DNA of 64,000 nucleotides from Kordia periserrulae (GCF_003054265.1 NZ_QBKT01000009.1:1-64000), one strand, 5' to 3'; counted from the stretch's first letter, positions 35,142-45,290 are shown. Notes: a model not told the origin generated them from the letters alone. Program-made: numbers and translations.

Positions 35142-37661
35142 TTAAAAATACAATCGGCAGGAGAAGTTAGGCGTCATTCCTAAGGAGAAGCGTTGTATGT
35201 CGGAAACTGTATCCTGATTGTTGATTCGGTAATAGCGTTCAATTTGGTTGTTGGTGTTCAACACATTCCAAAGTGCAAAAGCAACATCGAGGCGTAAGTT
35301 TTCGTTGAGTTGATAGGCATATTTCGCCGAAAAATCCACACGAAAATAATCATCCAATTGTGACGAATTGACGTCTTGATAGTTGATTTCATCATTTAAA
35401 ATTTCATTGCCAACAACAGGCATCGTGATTGGTTTTCCCGTTCTCCAATTGAATCCTAACCCTAATTTTAATGACTTACGCGTGTATGTAATTCCAGAAG
35501 TCAGCGCGTGCGTAATGTCATAATTGCTTGGAAACGGATTGGCTTCTAGCGTTGTAAATTCGTAGTTGTTTTGCATGTAAGAATAACTCATCCAAATATT
35601 CAAATTGGTTACGCGTTTTCGCAGTAAAACATCAATTCCGTTGACTGAATAACGTCCGCTCGCTTTGGTAAATTCGTATTGATTTTGAAATCCTTGACTT
35701 TGCGTGGTAATTCCGTCTACTTCTTTATAATACACATCAGCACTTGCGAGCCAATTGTCTTTTTGATAACTAATTCCAACAGAAGCTTGTTTGCTCGTAA
35801 GTACAGGGATATCTGCATCATTAGACAGTTGCCAGCGTCTTTTTTCAATACCTAAAAAATCATTTTGAAAGTTGATAATTTGTGAGGTGCTTTGATGTTT
35901 AAATTCACCTTGTGCTTCTACAATAAAATTCTCTAAAAAGGTGTGACTCAAACTAAATCGTGGCTCAATGATGTGTTTTTTGAATTTGTCCAAATAATTA
36001 TAGCGTCCGCCCAAACTAATTTGCGTGGCTTTATCTGCAGAGCTAAAATCGATTCCTGTAAAAAAAGCGTGAGTTCGCAATACTTCTGAAATCAATGTAC
36101 GAATGAGTGGCACATCAATATCGTCTAAATTTGTCACTTCCGTTTCTACAAAATGATACCCAGCGTTGAGGTTGAATTTTTCGTTGAAAATGTAATTCGC
36201 CTTTATTTTCGCGCTTGTTTCCGAGACCTTATTTTCTTGCAAAAAACGTTGTGAATCCAACACATTTGCATTGATAGCTTTGAGTTGATAGTCTGTTTCG
36301 TAAATTTCTACTGTTGTGAATAATTGATCTCTCCAATTGTTTCTGTAATACAATCCAGCAGCAAAACTATTTTGTTGCAAACTACTTTCTTTAGAATCTT
36401 CTACTGAATCTGTCAAAAGCGTTTCTGTAAAATCTAAAGTATTGGATACAAAAATTCCGTTCAATCGCAGTTCATTTCGTTCGTCAATAGCGTACAACCA
36501 ACGAAAAGAGGCATCATAAAAATCAAAGTCTTTATCAGAATTTACAATGTTTCCTTGATTTTCTGCGACTTCGGTATCTTGTGCAATTTGTTTAAAATAC
36601 GCAGTGTATGCAGGTGTTTTTACCAAATCATTAATCGATTTGCGCGCCGCAACTTGGATGGACGATTTGTTGCCTAAAGGCGTATCTAAAAAAACATTTG
36701 CATCTGTAAAATTCACGCCCGCATTTCCACGAAAAGATGTCGTAATATTTTTAGCGGTTTCCATTGTAATGGTTCCTGAAACGCCATCAGTTTCACTGAT
36801 ATCGGTACCGTTTTTTAAGAGATGTACTGTTTGCGTTATTTGCGGATTGTACATCGAAATCAATCCAAAAAAGTGTCCCGATTGATACATTTTGATTCCG
36901 TCCCATTTGATTAAATTCTGATCGTGTGTTCCACCGCGAATGCTTAAATTGGACACTGTTTCATTCGTGCTTTGAATGCCTGGAAACGCTTGTACTGCTT
37001 GCAATACATCGTTTTCAATCATGCCCGGAAGCAAATCGAAATTTTTAAAATCGATTGTAAACGCTCCGTTACCTAATTTGTTAATTCCTGTTGCCAAATA
37101 GTTGGAAATAATCACGCTTGAAAGTGATTCCGTTTGCGTACGGAGAAAGACAATTCCGCAACCATCATCTGTAAAATAATCGCTCAAACGCCGAACTGTT
37201 TTATAGGAAATATGACGAATGATTATCAGCTCTTTGGCAGAGGAAATTTTCAATCGAAAAAAACCATTAGCATCACTCGTGGTTGCGTTGGTTGTTCCTT
37301 GAATCGTGGCAGCTTCTATGGGCGAATTGTCGTCTTTGTTTTTTAAAAAACCACAAATCAATATGCCTTTTTTGAGTTTAACTACAACAAATCGCGCGTC
37401 AATTTTTTCAAAGGTGAATTTGGTTTCTTTTTCGAGCTGTAACAGTATTTTGGGAAGCGATTTAGAAAAATCAGGTTTGCTTACTTTTACTTCGTCGAGT
37501 TCTGATTGTGAATAGTTGAATTCTACATTAAATTGTTGTTTCAACGTATTCAAAACTGTGATTAAATCTTCTTTGCTAGAAGTGGAAGTTTCTTGTCCAA
37601 AACTACACGTAGAAACAAAAAAAACAATGCCAAGAATGTATATGTTACTGATTATTTTCAT
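35142..37661 (-). CDS. TonB-dependent receptor with STN signalling domain
   Basis: 839 aa. A signal peptide (to about residue 22) is followed by a secretin/TonB short N-terminal (STN) domain (residues ~30-95), a carboxypeptidase-regulatory-like repeat (~100-170), a plug domain (IENDVLQAVQAFPGIQSTNE, SIRGGTHDQNLIKWDGI) and a C-terminal 22-strand barrel ending RLYF. The STN domain lets ligand binding signal to the FecR anti-sigma protein encoded next to it. It overlaps fecR-like by 17 bp. The ligand is unknown; siderophore and glycan uptake are both possible. Confidence 0.9.
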   Translation of the reverse strand: MKIISNIYILGIVFFVSTCSFGQETSTSSKEDLITVLNTLKQQFNVEFNYSQSELDEVKVSKPDFSKSLPKILLQLEKETKFTFEKIDARFVVVKLKKGILICGFLKNKDDNSPIEAATIQGTTNATTSDANGFFRLKISSAKELIIIRHISYKTVRRLSDYFTDDGCGIVFLRTQTESLSSVIISNYLATGINKLGNGAFTIDFKNFDLLPGMIENDVLQAVQAFPGIQSTNETVSNLSIRGGTHDQNLIKWDGIKMYQSGHFFGLISMYNPQITQTVHLLKNGTDISETDGVSGTITMETAKNITTSFRGNAGVNFTDANVFLDTPLGNKSSIQVAARKSINDLVKTPAYTAYFKQIAQDTEVAENQGNIVNSDKDFDFYDASFRWLYAIDERNELRLNGIFVSNTLDFTETLLTDSVEDSKESSLQQNSFAAGLYYRNNWRDQLFTTVEIYETDYQLKAINANVLDSQRFLQENKVSETSAKIKANYIFNEKFNLNAGYHFVETEVTNLDDIDVPLIRTLISEVLRTHAFFTGIDFSSADKATQISLGGRYNYLDKFKKHIIEPRFSLSHTFLENFIVEAQGEFKHQSTSQIINFQNDFLGIEKRRWQLSNDADIPVLTSKQASVGISYQKDNWLASADVYYKEVDGITTQSQGFQNQYEFTKASGRYSVNGIDVLLRKRVTNLNIWMSYSYMQNNYEFTTLEANPFPSNYDITHALTSGITYTRKSLKLGLGFNWRTGKPITMPVVGNEILNDEINYQDVNSSQLDDYFRVDFSAKYAYQLNENLRLDVAFALWNVLNTNNQIERYYRINNQDTVSDIQRFSLGMTPNFSCRLYF

Positions 37662-38559
37662 GAAGAATCACACGTTTCTCAGTATCAAATTCAAAGCGAA
37701 TATTCATAGGTTCTGTAACAGCTTTCAAGGCTTTTTCTACATCATCATGCTGAAAACCACCTGTAAAAAGTTGTTCACTGTTAATGTTTTCAGTCGCAAT
37801 GCTAACATCAAATTGACGTTCCAATTCAGCCAATACTTCTTGTAGTGGAACTGCTGAAAACGTACTGATGTTTTCTGTCCAATTTGGTTTAAAATCACTA
37901 GACTTTCGTTCAACAAGTTGGTTGTTTACAATAACAAATTGATCACCAGGCGCTAATATGTTTTGGTGCGTTTTTGTGATGACTTTTACCGAACCTTCGT
38001 AGCATGTAACTTCAAAATAATTGGCGCGTTTTTTCACATTGAATTGCGTTCCCAACACTCGAATGGTATCATTTTGCGCAATCACATCAAAGGTTTTTCC
38101 TTTGGCAACTTTAAAATACGCTTCTCCAAGTAAATTCACGGTTCTGTCATCATTCCAGTTATTTTCATCGTACGAAAGTGACGATTTAGCGTTGAGGACA
38201 ATTTCAGAAGCATCAGGCAAGGTAATGTTGGTTTTTTCGCTAGCCACAGTCGTGATGGTTGTAAGCGAATCGTTCATGAAAAACATGTACAATCCAATAA
38301 AAATGATAAATACAGCCGCTACTTTTAGCAATGGCATCCACACTTTTGTAAGACTTCTTTTTTGCGTTTGCGCGACCAATTTTTTCGCTTTAAACGTTTC
38401 AAAATCATCAACCGTTTCAAAATGCGAGGCTTTAAAGTTTTGGGCATTTTCTATGATGGACTGATAATATTCAAAATCGTCACGCTGTTCAAAATCGCGC
38501 AATTCGGCTTCTGAAAGCTCGCCATTCAGCCATTTTTGTATCAAATTATCGTTGTCCAT
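37645..38559 (-). CDS. FecR-type anti-sigma factor
   Basis: 304 aa. The N-terminal cytoplasmic part (DNDNLIQKWLNGELSEAELRDFEQ) is followed by one membrane helix (~90-112), a FecR beta-domain (VTCYEGSVKVITKTHQNILAPGDQF) and a C-terminal DUF4974-type STN-like domain (FSAVPLQEVLAELERQFDV). It transmits the state of the TonB receptor to the ECF sigma factor encoded 48 bp upstream. The order sigma-FecR-receptor is the standard Bacteroidota arrangement. Confidence 0.93.
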   Translation of the reverse strand: MDNDNLIQKWLNGELSEAELRDFEQRDDFEYYQSIIENAQNFKASHFETVDDFETFKAKKLVAQTQKRSLTKVWMPLLKVAAVFIIFIGLYMFFMNDSLTTITTVASEKTNITLPDASEIVLNAKSSLSYDENNWNDDRTVNLLGEAYFKVAKGKTFDVIAQNDTIRVLGTQFNVKKRANYFEVTCYEGSVKVITKTHQNILAPGDQFVIVNNQLVERKSSDFKPNWTENISTFSAVPLQEVLAELERQFDVSIATENINSEQLFTGGFQHDDVEKALKAVTEPMNIRFEFDTEKRVILHENNQ

Positions 38560-38606
38560 TCGTTTCGTATTTTTGTATATAACAACTATAGGTTTAAAAT
38601 CCCTGA

Positions 38607-39131
38607 TTATTTTATGGAAAATCCTTCCAACTGCTCTTTTAATATTGTAAAAGCTTTGTGAACCCTGTATTCTACTACCTTTACCGTTACGTCCAACAGT
38701 TCTGCAATTTCTTTATGCTTTTTATTTTCAGCTTTGCTCAGCAAAAAAGCAACACGATATTCTTCTTTCATGTTTGCTAAAACTGCATTGTATTTTTCCA
38801 GAAATTCTGCTTCTTGCATTATAAATTCTGGACTGACATTCGTATGTGTTTTGGTTGTTGCTTTTTGATAGTTGAGTTTTACTTTTTCGTGTTTTAAATG
38901 ATTTAACACCATATTATTGGCAACGGTAAACAGAAACGATTTTGCTTTTGCGGGCGAAACAGTATCACAATTTTTCCAAAGTTTTAAAAAAGCTTCTTGG
39001 GTAGTATCATTCGGATTGCAGTTACTTCCGTACTTATAATATAAAAAATCGTGTATGCTTTTTGAAAGTTTTCGATAGAGACTCTCAAAAATACGTTCTT
39101 CGCAAACAGTTGTTTCTAGTTCTTTTTCCAC
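38607..39131 (-). CDS. FecI-type ECF RNA polymerase sigma factor
   Basis: 174 aa. Region 2 (DTTQEAFLKLWKN, AKSFLFTVANNMVLNHLKH) and region 4 (HKEIAELLDVTVKVVEYRVHKAF) are clear. First gene of the sigma-FecR-receptor operon. It is divergent from the lipoprotein gene at 39244, which might be a target. Confidence 0.93.
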   Translation of the reverse strand: MEKELETTVCEERIFESLYRKLSKSIHDFLYYKYGSNCNPNDTTQEAFLKLWKNCDTVSPAKAKSFLFTVANNMVLNHLKHEKVKLNYQKATTKTHTNVSPEFIMQEAEFLEKYNAVLANMKEEYRVAFLLSKAENKKHKEIAELLDVTVKVVEYRVHKAFTILKEQLEGFSIK

Positions 39132-39243
39132 AAAAAATTAGTATTGAAATCAAGATAAGTAAAATTTTTTTAAAAAAAGTCAGGGATTTTGAATTTACGA
39201 TTGTTGTATAGGAAAGAACGAAAAATAAAATCCCAAAATAATT

Positions 39244-41022
39244 ATGAAAACACTCACACAACTTTTAGCAACGGCGCTTCTTTGTACACTTGCGTTTACC
39301 TCGTGTAGAACGGAAGAAACGGAAATTATTGAACCGCCACAAGAACAAACGTTGGAAATCAATTCGCCAGTAAAATCGTTAATGCAACGCACCGCAACGA
39401 ACGATGGTTCTTTAGATAATATTATTGACAATGCCAACTGTGTCACTATTCAATTGCCTGTAACGGTAGTGGTAAATGGATTGCAAATTACGGTAGATTC
39501 TGAAGATGATTTTCAAACGATTGAAGATATTTTTGAAGAATTTGACGACGACGGTGACGAATTAATCATTGAATTTCCAATCACGATTATTTTGTCAGAT
39601 TTCAGCGAAATTGTCATTAATAATGCTACTGAATTGGCAACATTTACAGACAATTGTACAGGCGAAAATGAAGTCGATGACGATATTGAATGTTTGGACT
39701 TTAACTATCCGATTGTGGCTTCTTTCTTTAACACCAATAATGAATTGCTGGAAACAATTTCCATCATGAACGATGCACAAATGTATGAGTTCATCGATGA
39801 TATTGATGAAAATGACATCATTACAGTTCAATTTCCAATTAGCGTTACCACGTATGACGGCGAAACGATTACCATCAATAATTTTGCAGAATTAGAAAAT
39901 GTAATCAATACCTATGATGATGCCTGTGATGAAGACGATGACAACGATTATAACGATGACGATTGTGACAACTGTACTAACGACCAATTGACTTCGGTAT
40001 TAAGCGAATGTTCTAATTGGATGGTGGATAAACTAGAGCGAAATGACAATGATTTGGAAGACACCTATGTAGGCTATAATTTCAATTTTGGAACCGATGG
40101 AAGTATTCAGATAACTTCTGGAGGCGGAAACTTTACAGGAACGTGGCAATCGTCAGGAACCGGCAATAATATTTCGGTAACGATTACAATTCCTGATTTG
40201 CCAGATTTTAACGCTACTTGGAATCTTCACGAAATAGATCAAGAAGACAATGAAACTAAAGTTGATTTGCGATTAGGCGATGACCGTCTGCGATTTGAAA
40301 GCGATTGTTCATCCTCAGGAAACAATGGAAATGTAGACGATACAGCTTTGGTAAACTCCTTAACTACGGGCGATTGGTACATCACGTACTATTTTGATGA
40401 TACGGACGAAACGGCAGACTACACAGATTATGTATTTAACTTCGCTTCTGACGGTTCGGCAACAGCCAACTTAATGGGAACTATTACCAATGGTTTTTGG
40501 AATACTTCGGCAGGCGATGAAACAGCTTTGGAATTGAACTTAAATTTCGGCACCACCATTCCACTTGATGAATTGGCTGAGGATTGGGACGTGCTGGAAG
40601 TCACCAACGACATCATCCGATTAAAAGATGTGAGCGGCGGCGATGGAGATATTGATTATTTAACTTTTGAAAGAAATCCTTCTGGCGGAAGCGGCAATAA
40701 CTTAAATGCTATTCTGGAAACAGGCACATGGATTGTAGACTCATACACTGATGATGGAGTAGATGAAACCGCAGATTATAATGGTTATCAATTAACTTTT
40801 ATGAACAACGGAACTGTGCAAGCTAGCAACGGAACCACCATCAACGGAACATGGGATGTGCAAAATGCTGGAAACACTTTACTATTAAACTTTGAAGCCA
40901 TTCCTTTTGATGAATTCAACGATGATTGGGATGTAATTTCTGTTTCTGAAACGCAAGTAATTCTGCAAGATGTCAGCGGTGGAGGCGGTGGAACCGATGT
41001 ATTAAAACTATCTAAACTATAA
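39244..41022 (+). CDS. Repeat lipoprotein with acidic and lipocalin-like modules
   Basis: 592 aa; lipobox LAFTSC (C21). Two N-terminal repeats (~65-140 and ~150-225) share FPITIILSDFSEIVINN versus FPISVTTYDGETITINN. An Asp-rich linker with Cys (CDEDDDNDYNDDDCDNC) follows, then three copies of a ~105-aa module. Copies 2 and 3 share DETADY, GTINGTW-like strands, DDWDV and DVSGG; copy 1 is more diverged. The modules look like lipocalin-type beta barrels. Probably surface exposed and acidic; ligand unknown. It is followed 14 bp later by a gene encoding one copy of the same module. Confidence 0.72.
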   Translation: MKTLTQLLATALLCTLAFTSCRTEETEIIEPPQEQTLEINSPVKSLMQRTATNDGSLDNIIDNANCVTIQLPVTVVVNGLQITVDSEDDFQTIEDIFEEFDDDGDELIIEFPITIILSDFSEIVINNATELATFTDNCTGENEVDDDIECLDFNYPIVASFFNTNNELLETISIMNDAQMYEFIDDIDENDIITVQFPISVTTYDGETITINNFAELENVINTYDDACDEDDDNDYNDDDCDNCTNDQLTSVLSECSNWMVDKLERNDNDLEDTYVGYNFNFGTDGSIQITSGGGNFTGTWQSSGTGNNISVTITIPDLPDFNATWNLHEIDQEDNETKVDLRLGDDRLRFESDCSSSGNNGNVDDTALVNSLTTGDWYITYYFDDTDETADYTDYVFNFASDGSATANLMGTITNGFWNTSAGDETALELNLNFGTTIPLDELAEDWDVLEVTNDIIRLKDVSGGDGDIDYLTFERNPSGGSGNNLNAILETGTWIVDSYTDDGVDETADYNGYQLTFMNNGTVQASNGTTINGTWDVQNAGNTLLLNFEAIPFDEFNDDWDVISVSETQVILQDVSGGGGGTDVLKLSKL

Positions 41023-41036
41023 AAACACGTATTATT

Positions 41037-41528
41037 ATGAAAACTATGAAAACACGATTTAATTTACTCTTTTTGGTGATGTTAAGCTTCTCTTTAATGT
41101 CAACCACTTGTGAAACGGACGATGATGTCGTTGTAGATAATTCACAAACCATTGCAGAAATCACGGATATTGCAGAAACCAGTACTTGGAGAATTACAAG
41201 TTATGTAGATTCTGGACAAGATGAAACCAACGATTTTAACAATTACAACTTCACTTTTGCAGCCAACGGCACGGTTACCGCAAGTAACGGAACTGACCAA
41301 GTGCAAGGAACATGGTCTGTAACCGATGACAGTAATAGCAATGATGATAGCAATTCGGATGACGATATTGATTTCAACATTTCGTTTAACGTACCAACCA
41401 CCAGCAATTTCTTCGATTTGAATGACGATTGGGATATTATAAGTTATTCCAATACGACCATAAGTCTGCAAGACATTAGTGGCGGAAACGGAGGAACAGA
41501 CACCTTAGTTTTCCAGAGAAACAATTGA
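41037..41528 (+). CDS. Single-module lipoprotein related to the 39244 protein
   Basis: 163 aa; signal peptide ending at lipobox LMSTTC. The mature part is one copy of the module repeated in the upstream protein: WRITSYVDSGQDETNDF, FAANGTVTASNGT, GTWSV, LNDDWDII, LQDISGGNGGTDTLVF. Same operon. The pair faces the ECF sigma locus and may be its regulon or surface partner. Confidence 0.72.
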   Translation: MKTMKTRFNLLFLVMLSFSLMSTTCETDDDVVVDNSQTIAEITDIAETSTWRITSYVDSGQDETNDFNNYNFTFAANGTVTASNGTDQVQGTWSVTDDSNSNDDSNSDDDIDFNISFNVPTTSNFFDLNDDWDIISYSNTTISLQDISGGNGGTDTLVFQRNN

Positions 41529-41551
41529 TCTTTTTTGCCCTAAACTTCACG

Positions 41552-41589
41552 AAAACGCTGTTGAATAGTATGTTCATCAGCGTTTTTTT
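41552..41589 (+). terminator. Terminator of the lipoprotein operon
   Basis: AAAACGCTG (41552-41560) and CAGCGTTTT (41578-41586) with a 17-nt loop, followed by T. Confidence 0.75.
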
Positions 41590-41766
41590 ATGATGTAAAT
41601 TTCCTAAATTCTCTACAATGAACTTTTATTAAGTTTAGAATGGCTATTTAATAAAATCATTTTATGAAAACTCGTCGTGTGTCTAACGTATACTGAGTTT
41701 ATGGCACTTCAATATTTTGTAATTTCAAAGAATACTTTTAAATATTTTTGAAGAGAAAAAGCCATA

Positions 41767-41802
41767 AAAAAAGCAAGCTATTTATGTGTAGCTTGCTTTT
41801 TT
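41767..41802. terminator. Bidirectional terminator-like hairpin before repeat R1
   Basis: AAAAAAGCAAGCTA (41767-41780) and TAGCTTGCTTTTTT (41789-41802), 14-bp stem. It lies 10 bp before the first copy of the island repeat, the position taken by other hairpins in front of copies R2-R4. Confidence 0.8.
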
Positions 41803-41812
41803 GGTTTTATTG

Positions 41813-41864
41813 TGACCCCGAACCTTCAAAGTTCGAACTTTTTGGTGGAGGATTTGCGGGAGAT
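41813..41864. repeat. Island boundary repeat R1 (52 bp)
   Basis: Starts TGACCCCGAACC and ends GCGGGAGAT, with a central 14-bp palindrome AAAGTTCGAACTTT and GGTGGAGGATTT after it. Nearly identical copies lie at 45418, 47432 and 51948. Read on the minus strand it contains ATCCTCCACCA, like the 3' end of a tRNA or tmRNA gene with CCA, and ends GGTTCGGGGTCAC. It is the left edge of the accessory island. Confidence 0.85.
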
Positions 41865-42008
41865 AAGTCTATTTGTAATAGAAAATTTTGAATTACTTAC
41901 TATGCCTCTAGTTCGATTTAAATAATCGCTTTTACGGTAAACCTCATTTTTAACAGTAAGTATTTTATTAATTTTATTCAACTGTAAATCAATGAAATAA
42001 TTATTCAA

Positions 42009-45000
42009 ATGGATTCTAAAGATATCATTACACTGGTAGTTGCACTAATTGGAGGAATAGCAACTATAGTAGCTGCAATAATCACAACAAGAAAAAAAGA
42101 TAAGGACAATAAAAAGCTTAGTGAAGATAATCAAAAACATGAGGATAATACTGATGAAATAGAAACAGCTAGAGAGAAAGCAAAAGAATTAACTGATTTT
42201 AAGGAGTATCAAACTAATATTTCAATTAATGGTCAAGATTTCTTTGGTAGAAAAAAAGACTTACATGAGGTAAAAAGTTTATTTCTAAATTCAAAAAAAC
42301 GATTAATTACAATAACTGGAACTGGTGGTATTGGAAAAACAAGATTTTCAAAAGAAATTGGTTTAGATTTACAAAAAAACTATTCAGGGGGTGTTTGGTT
42401 TGTGGACTTAACCGAGACAACAACAATTAGTGGTATAGCTTATGAGATATTCGAAGTATTTGATAGACGTCATTCAAGCAATCAAACTACCGATACTCAC
42501 GCAGTAATTGAACTTTTAAATCATAGAGGTAAAACATTATTAATTCTTGATAATTTTGAACAAATCGTTGAACTTTCTAACCAATCAATCACATATTGGT
42601 TAGATAAGTTACCAGATGTAGATTTTCTTGTTACTTCAAGAACTCCTTTAAAAATAGCTATAGAACAACAATTTCAATTATCACCTCTTGAGATTCCTGA
42701 CAAGAATGAAACTGACTATGAAAAGATTGTTGAAAATAATTCTGTTAAATTATTTACTTGTATATCAAAGAGAGTATATCCAAACTTTACACTTCAAGAG
42801 AATGATATTAACACATTGAATTCTATAGTTTCATATTTAGAGGGGTTACCTCTTGCAATTGTTATAGTAGCATCTAGAATAAAATATAGTAATCTTGAAA
42901 ATATCGAAAAAGAGTTAAGTAATATTCTAAATTTATCACAAAGAAATCGAGATACTCATGAAAAGCATCAAACACTCTATGATACTGTTCTTTGGAGCTT
43001 CAATTTATTAAAAGAAGTTGAAAAAGAGGTATTCTTAAAACTAAAAGTTTTCAAAGATGGTTTCACGTTAAATTCTATAAAAAAAATAGTATTAAAAAAC
43101 GATGATAGATTAATTGACATATTGGATTCATTAATTGAAAATAGTTTGATTTATACTGATCGTACAGAGCAAGAGTTGAGATATAAAATTTTAATTCCAA
43201 TACAAGAATTTATAAATAAAAAGTCTGAAGTTTATTTTCAAAAAAAAATATTAAATGCTTTGGAAAAAGAGTATTGCAATTTCTTTTATAATTTGAGTAT
43301 AAAGCACAGAAGTACTCTAAATACTAGAAGTAGTATTGATGCTTTAAGTTTTGAAATGGAAAACATTCTTCATACGCAGGACTTATACATAAAGAACTTT
43401 GAATATGAGAAAGCCGCAGAAACAATTTTAATTTTTGTGGAAGTCCTTACGCTTAAAGGTCCCACATCATTAAGAATACCTAGATTAAAAAAATCGTATG
43501 ATACTTTAAGTGATAAACATACTGAAACTTCAGGGAAACTAAAGTTAGAATTGATAAAAACGCACCTTTCTAGGGGTGAATGGTCACTAGCTGAATCATT
43601 AATTTATAAACTACTAGAAAACAATCAATACCTAGAAAATATATTTGAAAAAGCAAAAGTATTTATGCTCCTGAGTACAATAGCCAGTAATTATGGCTTT
43701 TTGAAACGTTCTATTTATTTTCGAATAAAAGCTAGTGAAATCTTCAAAATGACAGAATCATCTGTTCAGTTGGCAGAATGTTATATAGGATTGGGAGCAT
43801 CGAATGAGAGATTAAAAAACTATGAAGATGCAATGAATTATTTTTCTCTTGCTGAAGAAATAGCTAAATCAGAAAACAATCAAGTATTATCAATAAAAAT
43901 TCATAATCGAAAAGGACTAGCTTTTTGGCATCATGGAAAACCAAGTTTGGGTTTAAAGGAAATTAATGCAGCACTTAGATTAAGTAATCTAATGGGAAAT
44001 AACCTACTTTTTGCTGCTAATACCACAAATAAAGGACTGATCCTTTCAGATCTTAACAGGATAGATGAATCGCTAGAATATTTTGAAATAGCAGAAACAT
44101 TTCATAGAGAATTAAGAACTCTACATTGGGCTTCGGTAAATTATGGTGGCTGGGGAAGATCATTAATTTTAAAAAATAATAATTTACAAACTAGAAAAGC
44201 TATAGATTATATAAAAAACTCAGAAAAAATTGCTCGTGAAGTATATTATCCTGAAGATTTGGCTATGAGTCTAGGAGACTTAGGGCGGGCGTATTTACAA
44301 TTAGAAGAGTGGAGAAATGCTTATGAAGCTGTAAGTGAGGCTATTTATCTTGAACGAAAAATGGGAGCAACAGATGAGCATAGACATTTTTGTAATCTTG
44401 TAGTTTTCGGACAATGTTGTTTTATATTGGATAAAAAAATTGAACTATGGGAAACTATAACAAGAGCTAATGATTTAATAAATGTCATTGGAATAGATGA
44501 AAATTATCCAATAAGAAAAGCTGCAATGGACTTTTTAAAATTAAAAGAGCTTTCATTAAAATCAAAATTTCCAATCTTATCAGAGACTCCCATAGTTCTC
44601 AAAAATCTTAACTTATCTAGTAAGTTTTTCTCTAACTTACCAAATCTAATTAAAAAGGTTTCTAAAAATGAAATGTATGAATACCCATGGTTTTTAATTG
44701 AGGACAGTTTGAAAGAAAGAAATATTAAAAGCATTAAGCTATTTGGGTATGGCAGTTTAATTAATAAAGCTTCTGCTTCAAAAACAATAAATACTAAGTC
44801 AGTTAATGAATATACTTTGGCTAGTGGTTTAGGTTTTAAAAGACTATTAAATTATAATATGCCTGATGAAGTTAGAAAACGTTCTTTATATAATAATCCA
44901 ATCGGAGAATTATACAACGGGCTATTTAATGTTGAATATACAGGCTCAGTTAATGACCTATTAAATGGTGTTATGATAGATGTCACAGTTGATGAATTTG

Positions 45001-45290
45001 AAAATTTACGAAAAAGAGAAATAGGTTATGATTTATTGCCTATAGTCTGTATTCCTCATGATAAAGAAACTGATGAATATGTCTTAGCTTATACTTTGAG
45101 TTGTTCTGATCGTAAGTGGGGAGAGAGAAACCTCCTAAATAAAAAATTATTACCTCACAAGACTTATGTTGATTTATGTAAAGAAGGAGCTAAAAAAATT
45201 TCTAAAGAATTTTATGAAGAATTTCTTCGAACTTCGTATTTAGCAGATGGAAAAACTACATTACAAGATTATAAATTTCCAATTAGGTAA
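42009..45290 (+). CDS. Membrane-anchored STAND ATPase with TPR-like repeats and gamma-glutamylcyclotransferase-like C terminus
   Basis: 1093 aa. Residues ~5-28 form one membrane helix (LVVALIGGIATIVAAIITT) followed by a charged linker. The NB-ARC/AAA domain has P-loop TGTGGIGKTR (~103-110), Walker B TLLILDNFEQ (~176), sensor VTSRTPL and GLPLA (~278). Residues ~450-850 are helical repeats of TPR type (AECYIGLGASNERLKNYEDAM). The last ~180 residues resemble gamma-glutamylcyclotransferases: FGYGSLINKAS (~911) for the substrate loop and LRKREIGYDL with the candidate catalytic Glu. STAND proteins with C-terminal sensing repeats are common phage sensors (Avs-like). Here the enzymatic domain would be the effector. 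Visibly more AT-rich than the core genes. Flanked by repeats R1 and R2. Confidence 0.8.
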   Translation: MDSKDIITLVVALIGGIATIVAAIITTRKKDKDNKKLSEDNQKHEDNTDEIETAREKAKELTDFKEYQTNISINGQDFFGRKKDLHEVKSLFLNSKKRLITITGTGGIGKTRFSKEIGLDLQKNYSGGVWFVDLTETTTISGIAYEIFEVFDRRHSSNQTTDTHAVIELLNHRGKTLLILDNFEQIVELSNQSITYWLDKLPDVDFLVTSRTPLKIAIEQQFQLSPLEIPDKNETDYEKIVENNSVKLFTCISKRVYPNFTLQENDINTLNSIVSYLEGLPLAIVIVASRIKYSNLENIEKELSNILNLSQRNRDTHEKHQTLYDTVLWSFNLLKEVEKEVFLKLKVFKDGFTLNSIKKIVLKNDDRLIDILDSLIENSLIYTDRTEQELRYKILIPIQEFINKKSEVYFQKKILNALEKEYCNFFYNLSIKHRSTLNTRSSIDALSFEMENILHTQDLYIKNFEYEKAAETILIFVEVLTLKGPTSLRIPRLKKSYDTLSDKHTETSGKLKLELIKTHLSRGEWSLAESLIYKLLENNQYLENIFEKAKVFMLLSTIASNYGFLKRSIYFRIKASEIFKMTESSVQLAECYIGLGASNERLKNYEDAMNYFSLAEEIAKSENNQVLSIKIHNRKGLAFWHHGKPSLGLKEINAALRLSNLMGNNLLFAANTTNKGLILSDLNRIDESLEYFEIAETFHRELRTLHWASVNYGGWGRSLILKNNNLQTRKAIDYIKNSEKIAREVYYPEDLAMSLGDLGRAYLQLEEWRNAYEAVSEAIYLERKMGATDEHRHFCNLVVFGQCCFILDKKIELWETITRANDLINVIGIDENYPIRKAAMDFLKLKELSLKSKFPILSETPIVLKNLNLSSKFFSNLPNLIKKVSKNEMYEYPWFLIEDSLKERNIKSIKLFGYGSLINKASASKTINTKSVNEYTLASGLGFKRLLNYNMPDEVRKRSLYNNPIGELYNGLFNVEYTGSVNDLLNGVMIDVTVDEFENLRKREIGYDLLPIVCIPHDKETDEYVLAYTLSCSDRKWGERNLLNKKLLPHKTYVDLCKEGAKKISKEFYEEFLRTSYLADGKTTLQDYKFPIR

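Noticed and set aside
41826-42008. 60-aa minus-strand frame over repeat R1
   Set aside because: It is made of the island repeat and AT-rich flank; similar frames do not persist in the other repeat copies.
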